DNA of 64,000 bases from positions 27,732 through 91,731 of the forward strand of contig NZ_NRRQ01000009.1 of NCBI RefSeq assembly GCF_016583745.1, read 5' to 3'. Below the pieces are notes generated by a model. The model was not told where the DNA came from. It ran no database searches and saw only the letters and a list, made by a program, of their open reading frames with translations. This document shows, in pieces, positions 48,558-58,013 of the stretch (position 1 is its first letter; each line of letters opens with the position of its first letter). Origin of the DNA: Chromatium okenii. Its GTDB lineage: Bacteria > Pseudomonadota > Gammaproteobacteria > Chromatiales > Chromatiaceae. The position numbers and the translations under genes were made by a program.

Positions 48558-49595
48558 ATGTGTTTTTCTCGCTCTGATTTCCACTACGACCTCCCGCCGG
48601 AATTGATCGCGCAATATCCACTGCCCACCCGCAGCGGCTCGCGGCTACTCGCTCTCGATGCGGAAACCGCCGCCCCCCGCGATCTGCTGTTCACGGATTT
48701 ACCGCAACTGCTGCGCCCCACTGATTTGTTGGTGTTTAACAACACCCGCGTCATGCGAGCTCGCCTGTTTGGGCACAAAGCGACGGGCGGGCGCGTGGAA
48801 GTGCTGATTGAACGGGTGCTCGCCCCGCAGGAAGCGTTGGCGCATCTCCGCGCCAGCAAAACTCCCGCCATCGGTTCGCAGTTGACGCTGACCGGCAATG
48901 TGCCGGTGCAGGTGATCGGGCGCGACGGCGCGTTATTTCGGCTGCACACGCCCACGTTGCCAATCGCGGAAGTGATGGCGCAGTACGGACATCTGCCGCT
49001 ACCGCCCTACATTCAGCGCCCCGATGAAACGAGCGACGCGGCGCGTTATCAAACCCTATTTGCCAGCCGCGATGGTGCGGTCGCTGCGCCGACCGCCGGG
49101 CTGCATTTTGATGCCGCCCTGCTGCGCCAATTGGACGAATTGGGCATTGAACGCGCCGAAGTGACGCTGCACGTCGGCGCGGGCACTTTTCAACCGCTGC
49201 GCGTTGAGGATTTAGCGCAACACGAGATGCACGCCGAATGGTTGGAAGTGACGGCGCAATTGTGCGAACGCATTGCTGCCGTGCGTCAACGCGGCGGGCG
49301 CGTGATTGCCGTCGGCAGCACCAGCGTGAGAAGTTTAGAAACCGCTGCCGCCGCCGGTGAACTCAAGCCGTATTGCGGGGACAGTCGGCTATTTATTCGC
49401 CCCGGCGACCGTTTTCGAGTGGTCGATGCGATGATCACTAATTTCCACTTGCCTGAGTCTACATTATTGATCTTAGTCGCAGCTTTTGCCGGCTATACAC
49501 CCATAATGAATGCCTATCGTCACGCAGTTGCCGCCGGTTATCGCTTCTTTAGCTACGGCGATGCGATGTTCCTGACCCGCCGCCAACCCGATTAA
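48558..49595 (+). CDS. queA: S-adenosylmethionine:tRNA ribosyltransferase-isomerase
   Basis: Makes epoxyqueuosine from preQ1 in tRNA anticodons. Family segments: FHYDLPPELIAQYP, VFNNTRVMRARLFG, AAPTAGLHFD and TNFHLPESTLLILVAAFAG. 345 aa from ATG 48558, just after a GTG in frame. No tgt or other queuosine gene follows in the window; the next gene is an H-NS homolog. Confidence 0.96.
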   Translation: MCFSRSDFHYDLPPELIAQYPLPTRSGSRLLALDAETAAPRDLLFTDLPQLLRPTDLLVFNNTRVMRARLFGHKATGGRVEVLIERVLAPQEALAHLRASKTPAIGSQLTLTGNVPVQVIGRDGALFRLHTPTLPIAEVMAQYGHLPLPPYIQRPDETSDAARYQTLFASRDGAVAAPTAGLHFDAALLRQLDELGIERAEVTLHVGAGTFQPLRVEDLAQHEMHAEWLEVTAQLCERIAAVRQRGGRVIAVGSTSVRSLETAAAAGELKPYCGDSRLFIRPGDRFRVVDAMITNFHLPESTLLILVAAFAGYTPIMNAYRHAVAAGYRFFSYGDAMFLTRRQPD

Positions 49596-49610
49596 CGTGC
49601 AATAGACTTC

Positions 49611-49638
49611 TTGACATTTATTTAGAATCGCATAAATT
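49611..49638 (+). promoter_or_regulatory. Sigma-70-like promoter of the H-NS family gene
   Basis: TTGACA at 49611-49616, a 16-bp spacer, then TAAATT at 49633-49638. The start codon follows about 70 bp downstream. The -35 box is a perfect match to consensus; the -10 box matches moderately. Confidence 0.5.
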
Positions 49639-49707
49639 AGAAATAGACGCGGTTATTGGTGAGCGCGTCAGGTTCCAAACCATTATCACATTCTGGAGGT
49701 ATCGCTC

Positions 49708-50118
49708 GTGGAGTACGCTAACCTGAGTCTTGAAGAACTGAAGCGCCAGCTCAATGAAGCCGAGAGCAAACAGGCCGAACTGAATCGGATGTTAGAAGCA
49801 CGGCGTCAAGCAGGTAAAGATGACGTGATTCAACAGATTCGCACCATCATTGATAACAATGGTTATTCGTATGATGACATCATCCCATTCCTTGCGCCGA
49901 AGAAGCGTCGCGGTCGCGGCCCGGCAAAGAAGCAACCCGGTGGTGCCACCCGTCAATACACCCATTACGTCGATCCAGAAAACGCCAAACACATTTATGT
50001 GCGCGGCGTATTACCACGCTGGATGAAACAAAAAATGCAGGCACAGGGCTTTGATCCGAGCTCCAAAGCGGATCGTGAAGTATTCAAGGCTAACTCCCTC
50101 CAAGCGGTTCTTGTTTAA
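49708..50118 (+). CDS. H-NS family DNA-binding protein, divergent C-terminus
   Basis: 136 aa. N-terminal coiled coil (MEYANLSLEELKRQLNEAESKQAELNRMLE), basic linker (APKKRRGRGPAKK), then a C-terminal domain with YVDPENAKHIYVRGVLPRWMKQKM. The family normally has a W-x-G-x-GR-x-P-x-W AT-hook-like loop; here the loop reads YVRGVLPRW, so groove binding may differ. The start is GTG at 49708 with a strong CTGGAGGT ribosome site 9 bases upstream, so the GTG choice is firm. Probably a xenogeneic silencer or nucleoid protein. Confidence 0.85.
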   Translation: MEYANLSLEELKRQLNEAESKQAELNRMLEARRQAGKDDVIQQIRTIIDNNGYSYDDIIPFLAPKKRRGRGPAKKQPGGATRQYTHYVDPENAKHIYVRGVLPRWMKQKMQAQGFDPSSKADREVFKANSLQAVLV

Positions 50119-50382
50119 GACGTTCGGAACTCGGGCAACCCCCGTTTTATCGCAGTTGTCGGGCTTGACAATAGATGAAGCGGGGCACTTTTTGCGCTGG
50201 ATCATTGATTCGCTATTCAGACCAAAGATGCGTACACTCGAACAGTACGCTCTCTCGTTAAAAGGCTATTTTTTGGTGCAGCGCCTTGATTGCTAAGACC
50301 TTTTCTTGATTTTCTTTCCTCACCCTTGCCTAAACCGACCCGCTAAACAATTGCTTGGGTTAAACCGGTTTCAGGAGCCTTC

Positions 50383-51690
50383 ATGTCATTTGCTTCACTC
50401 GGTCTGCGGGCCGATTTGTTACGCGCTGTTACAACACAGCGTTACGCACAACCTACTCCAATTCAAAAACAAGCGATTCCGGTGATTCTCGCCGGTCACG
50501 ATGTGCTTGCTGGTGCGCAAACTGGTACCGGCAAAACCGCTGCTTTTGTATTGCCATTATTACAGTTATTAGCTGACAAGGGGCACCCGCAACGGCAGCC
50601 TCGCGCCTTGATTTTAGCGCCAACCCGTGAACTCGCAGCGCAAATTGGTGAACGTGTTCATGCGTATGGTATTCACTTATCACTGCGTTCTACCGTCATC
50701 TTTGGTGGGGTGGGAATACAACCACAAGTCAATCAATTACGGCGCGGCGTTGATGTATTGATTGCCACGCCGGGACGTTTGCTTGATCATGCTGGTCAGC
50801 GCACAGTTGATTTATCACGGATTGAACTGTTGGTGCTGGATGAAGCAGATCGAATGCTTGACATGGGATTTATTCACGATGTCCGCCGCATTCTCACGCT
50901 ATTGCCGAAGCGTCGCCAAAACCTACTTTTTTCTGCCACCTATTCTGAAGAGATGCGCCAGTTTTCAGACAGTGTGCTCCACCAGCCGCAATTGATTGAA
51001 GTCGCTCGCCGCAATACTGCGGCAGAGACCGTCATTCAAACTGCGTATCCGGTTGATAAAGCGCGTAAACGCGAGTTATTAACGTATCTGTTTCAACGCG
51101 AAGATTGGCAGCAGGTATTGGTTTTTACGCGCACCAAAGCCGGTGCTAATCGGTTAGCAGAGCATTTAGCGCAGGCAGGAATTGCCGCTGCTGCTATTCA
51201 CGGCAATAAAAGCCAAGCGGCGCGAACCCGTGCTTTGGATGAATTCAAACGGGGCATGGTGCGGGCGCTGGTGGCGACTGACATCGCGGCGCGGGGTTTG
51301 GACATCGCGCAGTTGCCGCAGGTGGTGAATTTTGAGCTGCCGAATGTGGCGGAAGATTATGTCCATCGCATCGGGCGTACTGGACGGGCGGGCGCAGGTG
51401 GGCTGGCGCTGTCGCTGGTCAGTCACGATGAAATGGTGTTGCTGAAAAGCATCCAGCGGTTGCTGGGACGGCAGTTTGCGCTCAAGCCGGTTGTTGGTTT
51501 TGAGCCGGCGCTGACGCCGCCGCCGCTGGAAGCGGATGCGAGCGAGCGGCGACGCCCGCAGGCGGCGAAGGCGGGAGCGGGACGGGGACACAGTCATGCT
51601 CCGCCGCGTGCAGCGACGCCGCCGCCACGTTCTGGAGGCGCTCGGCGTGGTGGTGGACAACGCTCCCGCCCGACGCTGAAACCGAATTAA
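50383..51690 (+). CDS. rhlE: DEAD-box RNA helicase RhlE type
   Basis: 435 aa. All DEAD-box motifs are visible: Q motif (FASLG...[10 protein letters not shown]), [54 protein letters not shown] and HRIGRTGR. The tail (about 375-435) is low-complexity, rich in Pro, Arg, Gly and Ala, as in RhlE. Base composition changes sharply near 51250: early lines are about 50% GC, and the tail reaches over 70% in single-line counts. The adjacent RRM gene suggests an RNA cold-stress pair. Confidence 0.94.
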   Translation: MSFASLGLRADLLRAVTTQRYAQPTPIQKQAIPVILAGHDVLAGAQTGTGKTAAFVLPLLQLLADKGHPQRQPRALILAPTRELAAQIGERVHAYGIHLSLRSTVIFGGVGIQPQVNQLRRGVDVLIATPGRLLDHAGQRTVDLSRIELLVLDEADRMLDMGFIHDVRRILTLLPKRRQNLLFSATYSEEMRQFSDSVLHQPQLIEVARRNTAAETVIQTAYPVDKARKRELLTYLFQREDWQQVLVFTRTKAGANRLAEHLAQAGIAAAAIHGNKSQAARTRALDEFKRGMVRALVATDIAARGLDIAQLPQVVNFELPNVAEDYVHRIGRTGRAGAGGLALSLVSHDEMVLLKSIQRLLGRQFALKPVVGFEPALTPPPLEADASERRRPQAAKAGAGRGHSHAPPRAATPPPRSGGARRGGGQRSRPTLKPN

Positions 51691-51853
51691 ATTGGAATTG
51701 AATTGGCATACAAAGTAGATGAGCGCAAGCTGCGCTTGTGTGCGGATTTAACTTGGTCTCCAGCGGTTGGGGGCATAGGCTGTCGAATCAGTTGTGCATT
51801 GATTTTTCGACCGTTCTCACTCTCTTCAATGCGCATTCTATGGACATCGCAGC

Positions 51854-52126
51854 ATGAATATCTATGTTGGCAACCTTGCCTACGGCGTGACTCAAGAAGA
51901 ATTGCGTGACGCCTTTGGTGCTTATGGCGAGATCGCCAGCGTGAACCTGATCACCGACAAATTTACGGGTGATTCCAAAGGGTTCGGCTTTGTCGAGATG
52001 CCGAATAACGCCGAGGCAGACGCCGCGATCAAGGGGCTGAACGAGACGCCGTTAAAAGGGCGCAATCTGAAAGTGAACCAAGCCAAGCCGCGTGGGGAAC
52101 GTCCGTCTCGCGGACCGCGTTGGTAG
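51854..52126 (+). CDS. RRM-type RNA-binding protein
   Basis: 90-aa single RNA-recognition-motif protein. RNP2 IYVGNLAY and RNP1 SKGFGFVEM are both intact, with a short basic C-terminus (PRGERPSRGPRW). Small RRM proteins of this type occur in bacteria, often cold-induced. It lies 163 bp after rhlE. A clear terminator follows at 52164. Confidence 0.93.
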   Translation: MNIYVGNLAYGVTQEELRDAFGAYGEIASVNLITDKFTGDSKGFGFVEMPNNAEADAAIKGLNETPLKGRNLKVNQAKPRGERPSRGPRW

Positions 52127-52163
52127 GCGCAATCTGAAATAACGCCAGAGCATTCGCTCTCGT

Positions 52164-52199
52164 GCCGTCAACTGTGGTTGCAGTTGGCGGCTTTTTTTT
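52164..52199 (+). terminator. Rho-independent terminator after the RRM gene
   Basis: GCCGTCAACTG pairs with CAGTTGGCGGC (one G-T pair) around a TGGTTG loop and is followed by eight Ts. It is a textbook intrinsic terminator. Confidence 0.9.
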
Positions 52200-52367
52200 G
52201 TGTCAACGATGGCGGGTTCCGGTGTCATTGCTGGATCACAAATAACACCATTTTGGTGCAGAATAAGTGGTCGCTAATAAAGCCAACAATTGCGTAAACA
52301 ACTGTGTTATAAAAGTGACGGATGGACGCTCGAAAAATACACAAACCTGTGAATAACAGATGATAAA

Positions 52368-54611
52368 ATGACGAGGATGCACATGACAATACGAATGAAG
52401 ATGATCACTTTTTTAGTGTTAGTTGCGCTTTTGCTGCTGGCAGTCGTCGGTTTAGGCATTCGCAACATCCACTATGTCTCCAATAAAACGCGCTCAGGAT
52501 TGGAAATAGTACTCACGGAAACTGCCGTGACTAATGCAATTGAAGCCGCCCACCTTCACTTTAAGATTCAGGTGCAAGAATGGAAAAATATCTTAATGCG
52601 GGGCAGCGATGCTAACAGCTATAAACAGCATTTCACCCAGTTTCATCGGGAAAGCCAAATCGTCCAGAATCAATTAAAAATTACGCTGCAATTGCTTAAT
52701 AAAATCGGCTTATCTACAGTTGCAGCGGAACAATTGAAAAGTCAGCACGATGCTTTAACCAACAAATATATCAATACGTTGCAGCAGTTTAAGCTGTCAG
52801 AACCAAACGATGGTTATCAAATTGATCGCCAAGTAGTTGGAATTGATCGTGGCGTTTCCGAGGGCATCGCTGCATTAGCGTATATGATTGAAGCGCACTT
52901 TTATCAGCAAGTTAAAACTGAAATCACTACGGTGACAACCTTTGCTGAATATACGCGCTGGGAATTTATTCTCATGGCAGGTGCTGGCTTAATCATTGCC
53001 TCTCTGTTATCAGTATATTTCTTGCGCGATCTATTGCGGCAATTGGGTGGTGAACCTGCCGAAATTGTACGGATTGCCAATCGTATTGCAAATGATGATT
53101 TAGAGCTGGAGATTGTGGTGCGCTATAATCAAAAAACCAGCGTGTTGGCGGCAATTAAAAATATGCAGCAAGAACTCAAAACACATATTGCTGAAGCACA
53201 ACATGTGGCTGCTGAAAATCAACGGGTGCGCTTTGCTTTGGACAATGTGACGGTGCCCGTGACCGTATCGGATGATCAACATCGACTGGTGTATTTCAAT
53301 CACGCTGCCGCGCAATTGTGGACGGGGATTGCCGAGCGGCGGACGCCGGGGCGCGATGTCAAGGCGCTGTTGGGCGAACGCTTATCCAATTATTTTGAAG
53401 ATGAGACCACTCGCGCCGCCTATCGCACTGAATTGAGCGTGACACGCTCGCTCGATACCGTGTTGGCGCAGCGTCATTTGCGCGTGACCGTCAGTCCGGT
53501 GCGCACGGATGCAGGCGGGTATCAGGGGCGCGTCACGCAATGGCTGGATCGCACCGCTGAAGTGACCGCCGAGCAGGAAATTGCTTGCGTGATTGCGGCA
53601 GCAAGCAATGGCAACTTTTCGCCGCGCCTCACCACTGCGGATAAACAGGGCTTTTTTCTGGAGGTCGCCACTCGCGTCAACGTGTTGCTGACCATCGTGG
53701 CGCAGGGGCTGGAGGATGTCGGCAAGGTGTTACAGGCGCTGGCGGGCGGGGATTTAACCCGGCGCATGACGGGCACACACGTTGGCGTGTTTGGTCAGCT
53801 CCAAGATGACACCAACGCGACGGTCGATTGTTTGCGCGATCTCATCACCCAGATTACTGAGACCACCGGCGTGGTCAGCTCGGCAGCACATGACATCGCC
53901 GCTGGCAATAACCATCTCGCCAGCCGCACCGAGGAACAAGCCAGCAATTTGCAGGAAACCGTCGCCAGCATGAAAACGCTCACCACTGCCGTGCAGCACA
54001 ACGCTGACAACGCCATGCAAGCCAACAACATTACCCGTCATGCCAATGACATCGTGCGGCAAGGCGGCGACATGGTGGACAGCGTGATCGCCACGATGGG
54101 CACCATTCAACTCTCCAGCACCAAGATCGCCGACATCATCAGCGTGATCGACTCCATCGCTTTTCAAACCAACATCTTGGCGCTCAATGCCGCCGTCGAA
54201 GCCGCTCGTGCGGGCGAATTAGGGCGCGGCTTTGCGGTCGTCGCCGCCGAGGTGCGCAATCTCGCCCAGCGCAGTGCGCAGGCCGCCAAGGAAACCAAGC
54301 TCTTGATTGATGACAGCGTGGGGCGGATCAATGAGGGCGTCCATCAGGTCGAAGCCACCGGACGCACGATGGCGGAATTGGTGGTCAATTTCCGCGAGGT
54401 CGCCACCCTCATCACCGACATCAGCACCGCTAGCCGTCAACAATCGGCTGATATTGCGCAGATGATGCACAGCATCGGACAAACGGATGCTGTCACTCAG
54501 CAAAATGCGGCGTTGGTCGAACAAGCCGCTGCCGCTGCCGAAAGTCTCAGCGAACAAGCCCGCACCTTGAGCGAAATCGTCTCCATCTTTCAATTACCGA
54601 GAGCGGCATGA
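52368..54611 (+). CDS. Methyl-accepting chemotaxis protein with PAS-like region
   Basis: 747 aa. TM1 about 12-32; periplasmic four-helix-type region about 35-200 (coiled, no Cys); TM2 about 205-225; HAMP-like; then a PAS-like segment near 290-390 (FALDNVTVPVTVSDDQHRLVYFN) in the cytoplasm. The signalling hairpin follows, with the tip IAFQTNILALNAAVEAARAGE and [12 protein letters not shown]. The start is ATG 52368 or 52383. Its stop overlaps the maf start (ATGA). The first half is AT-rich (a line near 52681 counts 38% GC) and the second half GC-rich (a line near 54241 counts 70%), so the gene is a mosaic in composition. Stimulus unknown. Confidence 0.92.
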   Translation: MTRMHMTIRMKMITFLVLVALLLLAVVGLGIRNIHYVSNKTRSGLEIVLTETAVTNAIEAAHLHFKIQVQEWKNILMRGSDANSYKQHFTQFHRESQIVQNQLKITLQLLNKIGLSTVAAEQLKSQHDALTNKYINTLQQFKLSEPNDGYQIDRQVVGIDRGVSEGIAALAYMIEAHFYQQVKTEITTVTTFAEYTRWEFILMAGAGLIIASLLSVYFLRDLLRQLGGEPAEIVRIANRIANDDLELEIVVRYNQKTSVLAAIKNMQQELKTHIAEAQHVAAENQRVRFALDNVTVPVTVSDDQHRLVYFNHAAAQLWTGIAERRTPGRDVKALLGERLSNYFEDETTRAAYRTELSVTRSLDTVLAQRHLRVTVSPVRTDAGGYQGRVTQWLDRTAEVTAEQEIACVIAAASNGNFSPRLTTADKQGFFLEVATRVNVLLTIVAQGLEDVGKVLQALAGGDLTRRMTGTHVGVFGQLQDDTNATVDCLRDLITQITETTGVVSSAAHDIAAGNNHLASRTEEQASNLQETVASMKTLTTAVQHNADNAMQANNITRHANDIVRQGGDMVDSVIATMGTIQLSSTKIADIISVIDSIAFQTNILALNAAVEAARAGELGRGFAVVAAEVRNLAQRSAQAAKETKLLIDDSVGRINEGVHQVEATGRTMAELVVNFREVATLITDISTASRQQSADIAQMMHSIGQTDAVTQQNAALVEQAAAAAESLSEQARTLSEIVSIFQLPRAA

Positions 54612-55207
54612 GTCCATCGCAACCACCGCTGGTTTTAGCCTCTACCTCGCCCTATCGCCGCGAACTGCTGGCGCGACTGGGGCTGCCGTTTACCGCCGTC
54701 GCCCCGCGGGTCGATGAAACGCGCCAGCCTGCTGAAACGCCGACCGCGCTGGTGAGTCGGCTCGCGGTTGCCAAAGCGCAGGCAGTGGCAGTCGCACATC
54801 CTGACGCCCTCATCATCGGCTCGGATCAGGTCGCAGTGCTCGATGATCTGGTGCTGGGCAAACCCGGCAATCGGGCGACGGCGGTGGGTCAACTGGAACG
54901 CGCTGCCGGACGCTGCGTGTTGTTTCAGACCGGGCTGTGTCTGCTTGATGCCCGCAGTGGGCAGGTGCAAACGGTGGTGGAACCGTTTCGAGTGCATTTT
55001 CGTCCGCTGACGCGCCCGCAGATCGACGCCTATCTTGACCGCGAGCAACCATTTGATTGTGCAGGGAGTTTCAAATCTGAAGGCTTGGGCATCGCCTTAT
55101 TTGCGCGGCTGGAAGGTGATGATCCGAATGCGTTAATCGGACTGCCGCTGATTCGCTTGATTGCCTTATTAGAAGCGGCTGGAATCTCGCCGCTGGGCAG
55201 CGCCTAA
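54608..55207 (+). CDS. Maf family nucleotide pyrophosphatase
   Basis: 199 aa. Maf/YceF/YhdE fold: LVLASTSPYRRELL N-terminus, IIGSDQVAVLDDLVLGKPG with the catalytic Asp, and FDCAGSFKSEGLGI. Removes non-canonical or methylated NTPs; the SYRREL-type start and CAGSFKSEG segment fit the YceF (m7GTP) subgroup. It overlaps the upstream chemoreceptor by 4 bp, an unusual partner. Confidence 0.92.
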   Translation: MSPSQPPLVLASTSPYRRELLARLGLPFTAVAPRVDETRQPAETPTALVSRLAVAKAQAVAVAHPDALIIGSDQVAVLDDLVLGKPGNRATAVGQLERAAGRCVLFQTGLCLLDARSGQVQTVVEPFRVHFRPLTRPQIDAYLDREQPFDCAGSFKSEGLGIALFARLEGDDPNALIGLPLIRLIALLEAAGISPLGSA

Positions 55208-55291
55208 CGCCTCGGCATCAGGATATTTGCTTGCAAAACGGGATGTTGTGCCAGATACTTCACCCCGTTTCTGTGATGGAGAACATGCCTC

Positions 55292-56770
55292 ATGCCACTA
55301 CAACTTTCACAAGCACCCACGCAATCTCTCCGCCGGTTCTGGTCAGTGCCACTCTTTTTGCTGATCGTTTCCTTACTCCTCAACGGCTGCGCTGGCTCAG
55401 GCGGCAAACGCGACGGTTTCGACAGCGCCAGCGACATCAAAGGCTCGTCCGCCTTCCCGATTCCCAATGAAATCAAAGACAACGTCGATTTTTGGCGGCA
55501 CGTTTATGGCGTGTGGGGACGCGGCGAGGTCGCTATTCACGACGATGAACATCTGGGCGTGATTTATGAGGTCGCCACCATCCCCGGCACCTCACAAGGT
55601 GGTTACAACACCACGCAGAAAGCGTGGATTGAAGAGCGACTCAGCACACATGTTGCCGCGCTGCGGGATTTGGAAAATCGGCTCCGTTCGGGGCAACGCC
55701 TGAGTGCGCGTGAAAAGGACACGTTGGCGAAATTTGAGCACAGCGGCGGCAAGGCGGCGGTATATGGCGCGGCAGAACGGGTGCGGGCGCAGCGCGGTTT
55801 GCGCGAGCGGTTTCAAACCAGTTTAGAAGTGAGCGGGCGCTACGATGAAGCCTTCCGCGAGATCATGCGCAGTCACGGCGTGCCGGAAGACCTCGCCTAT
55901 TTGCCGCACGTCGAATCGTCTTTTCAGATGAAAGCGAAATCAAAAGTCGGTGCCAGCGGCGTGTGGCAATTTATGCCGGCGACCGGGCGGGCATACATGA
56001 CGGTGAATGACACCGTTGATGAGCGATATGACCCCATTTTGGCGGCCGATGGCGCAGCGCGGTATTTGGCGCAAGCCTATGGGCGCTTAAAAAGCTGGCC
56101 GCTGGCGGTCACTTCCTACAATCACGGGCAGGGCGGTATGGCAAAAGCCAAAGCACTGCACGGCGATCATATTGGCAAAATTGTTAAGAATTACAACGGC
56201 AAAGCCTTTGGATTTGCGTCGCGGAATTACTACGCCGAATTTCTCGCCGCCCGCGAAGTGGCGCGTAATCCCCGCCGTTATTTTCCCACTGGCATCAATT
56301 ACGAACGTCCGTGGCCGCATGACCGCTTGGTGCTCGCCAGCGCCATGCCAGTCGATCATCTCGCCCAGCATTACCGCACCTCCCGCGCCCAACTGGCGGA
56401 TTTGAATTTGCATTGGGGCGATGCCGTGCGCGGTGGACGTGCCAATCTTCCCGCTGGCAGCACCATCTGGCTGCCGGAAGGTTCGATTCGGCGCGTTGGT
56501 CGCCAACCGCCGCCGGTGGCAAGCGCGATGCTGGCGCAGACAGCGGCGAAACCAACGTCGTCGCGTCCGCTCGCTGCCGCGCCAACCGAGCGCGTGATCG
56601 CCAAAAAGGTGACGCCCGCACCGCGTTATCACGTCGTGCAGCCGCAAGAAACGCTCTATCGCGTTGCGGCAATCAATGGCTTGTCTATCGGTGAATTGCG
56701 CCGTCTCAACCAACTCAATCCTGAAAATGAGCACATTCGCCCCGGGCAGAAGTTGAAAGTCGGCATCTGA
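55292..56770 (+). CDS. mltD: Membrane-bound lytic murein transglycosylase D
   Basis: 492 aa lipoprotein: signal segment with lipobox LLLNGCAG (Cys at about residue 33). Then an SLT domain (about 190-310) with the catalytic Glu in PHVESSF and the GASGVWQFMPATGR motif, and one LysM domain at the C-terminus (about 446-492, YHVVQPQETLYRVAAINGLS). It cleaves peptidoglycan at the outer membrane. E. coli MltD has two LysM domains; here only one clear copy is seen. Confidence 0.94.
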   Translation: MPLQLSQAPTQSLRRFWSVPLFLLIVSLLLNGCAGSGGKRDGFDSASDIKGSSAFPIPNEIKDNVDFWRHVYGVWGRGEVAIHDDEHLGVIYEVATIPGTSQGGYNTTQKAWIEERLSTHVAALRDLENRLRSGQRLSAREKDTLAKFEHSGGKAAVYGAAERVRAQRGLRERFQTSLEVSGRYDEAFREIMRSHGVPEDLAYLPHVESSFQMKAKSKVGASGVWQFMPATGRAYMTVNDTVDERYDPILAADGAARYLAQAYGRLKSWPLAVTSYNHGQGGMAKAKALHGDHIGKIVKNYNGKAFGFASRNYYAEFLAAREVARNPRRYFPTGINYERPWPHDRLVLASAMPVDHLAQHYRTSRAQLADLNLHWGDAVRGGRANLPAGSTIWLPEGSIRRVGRQPPPVASAMLAQTAAKPTSSRPLAAAPTERVIAKKVTPAPRYHVVQPQETLYRVAAINGLSIGELRRLNQLNPENEHIRPGQKLKVGI

Positions 56771-56776
56771 GCGCCG

Positions 56777-57046
56777 CTATTCGGCGACGCAAAAGTCGTG
56801 GCAATCCTGCAAAGTCTGAAACGGCACCCGCCCTTGGCGACCACCGTAATAAAAGGCTTTGCAGCGATTGTCGCGGTAGTCGTAATAAAACCGCTGTTCT
56901 CGCGCTCGCCCCGGCCCCGCATCCGGCTTCGTCAGACAAGACACCGGCAATTCCTCATTTTTATTTAACGCAGTGGTACCGCCGCAGCCGCCCAACGTGA
57001 CGAGCCACACCACCGCGATCATTCCCCTGCCCCAGTGTTTGCGCAT
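56777..57046 (-). CDS. Kunitz/BPTI-like domain lipoprotein, Cys14-Cys38 lost
   Basis: 89 aa from ATG 57046; the open frame runs further upstream into thiL but only this start gives a sensible protein. Signal segment MIAVVWLVTLGGC with the lipid-anchored Cys at 21. Residues 37-86 fit a Kunitz inhibitor fold: C37, the FYYDYRDNRC segment ending at C62, then FYYGGR, and C82-x3-C86. Spacing fits BPTI: C5 to C14 would be residue 46 (here Gly, in GPG), C30 is C62, and C38 would be residue 70 (here Arg, in YGGR). The exposed C14-C38 disulfide is thus lost and the two core disulfides kept. R47 stands at the P1 position, which would suit trypsin-like proteases. It ends the rib-nusB-thiL operon. Confidence 0.75.
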   Translation of the reverse strand: MRKHWGRGMIAVVWLVTLGGCGGTTALNKNEELPVSCLTKPDAGPGRAREQRFYYDYRDNRCKAFYYGGRQGRVPFQTLQDCHDFCVAE

Positions 57047-57056
57047 CTCCGCCGTC

Positions 57057-58013
57057 TCAACTGTTTGCAAAATGATCGTAACTGCCAGCGGCAGCGCACC
57101 ACATCTCACCGTTAGGCAAGCGCCAGCGCACTCCAGTTTCCGCCTCAATCCGTCCAATCGGCTGCAACGCCACACCGACTGCCGCCGCCCGTGCTTGCGC
57201 GGTGGCGAGCTGCGCGGCGGGAACGCAGCAGCACAATTCATAATCATCACCGCTGGCGAGCGGCAGCGCCCAGTCGCCATCTTGAGCGATAACTTTTGCG
57301 ACCAACGGCGATAACGGCAGTTGCGCCAGCGCCACTTCTGCGCCCACTCCAGATGCCGTCAGCAGATGCGCGAGATCGCCAAATAACCCGTCAGATAAAT
57401 CAATCATCGCCGTCGCCAGCCCGCGCAGCGCCAGCCCCAACTGCACTCGCGGCGTCGGATACTCCAGCCGCTGCCGCAATTCCGGTGCAACTGCGCTGCC
57501 TGACAGCAATCCCCGCAGCGCCAGCCCAGCATCGCCCAAGGTGCCGCTGACGCAAATCACATCGCCGCGCTGCGCCCCAGCGCGACGCACCGCTGCGCCG
57601 TCAGGGATAAAACCGTGTACCTGCACCGTCACGCTCAATGCGCCACGAGTCGTATCGCCGCCCACCAATTGGACGCCGTGCGCGTGCGCTAACGCCGCAA
57701 AGCTGGCGCTGAACGGCGCGAGCCACGCGGCATCTGCGCTCGGCAGCGTCAGCGCCAGCGTTGCCCACGCCGGTTGTGCGCCCATCGCCGCGAGATCGCT
57801 GAGACCAACGGCGAGTGCTTTATGACCGACTGCGGCCGGAGCGCAATCCGCAAAAAAATGCACTCCCGCCGTCAAGGTGTCGATGCTGACTGCCAACTGT
57901 TGCCCAGCAGGAACCTTGAGCAGAGCGCAGTCGTCACCAACGCCGAGCGCGACATCCGCTCGCGCTGCGCCGAGCGCGGTGAAAAAGTGGCGAATCAAGG
58001 CGAATTCAGACAT
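57057..58013 (-). CDS. thiL: Thiamine-monophosphate kinase
   Basis: Phosphorylates thiamine monophosphate to thiamine pyrophosphate. 318 aa from ATG 58013, where the product starts MSEFALIRHFF; the longer frame overlaps nusB. GVGDDCALL, LAVSIDTLTAGVHF and GVQLVGGDTTRG are family motifs. It overlaps nusB by 8 bp. Usually pgpA follows thiL; here a Kunitz lipoprotein gene does. Confidence 0.94.
   Translation of the reverse strand: MSEFALIRHFFTALGAARADVALGVGDDCALLKVPAGQQLAVSIDTLTAGVHFFADCAPAAVGHKALAVGLSDLAAMGAQPAWATLALTLPSADAAWLAPFSASFAALAHAHGVQLVGGDTTRGALSVTVQVHGFIPDGAAVRRAGAQRGDVICVSGTLGDAGLALRGLLSGSAVAPELRQRLEYPTPRVQLGLALRGLATAMIDLSDGLFGDLAHLLTASGVGAEVALAQLPLSPLVAKVIAQDGDWALPLASGDDYELCCCVPAAQLATAQARAAAVGVALQPIGRIEAETGVRWRLPNGEMWCAAAGSYDHFANS

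Noticed and set aside
50051..50296. 81-codon frame overlapping the end of the H-NS-like gene
   Set aside because: Starts within the H-NS coding region in another frame, has no good ribosome site and no recognisable features.
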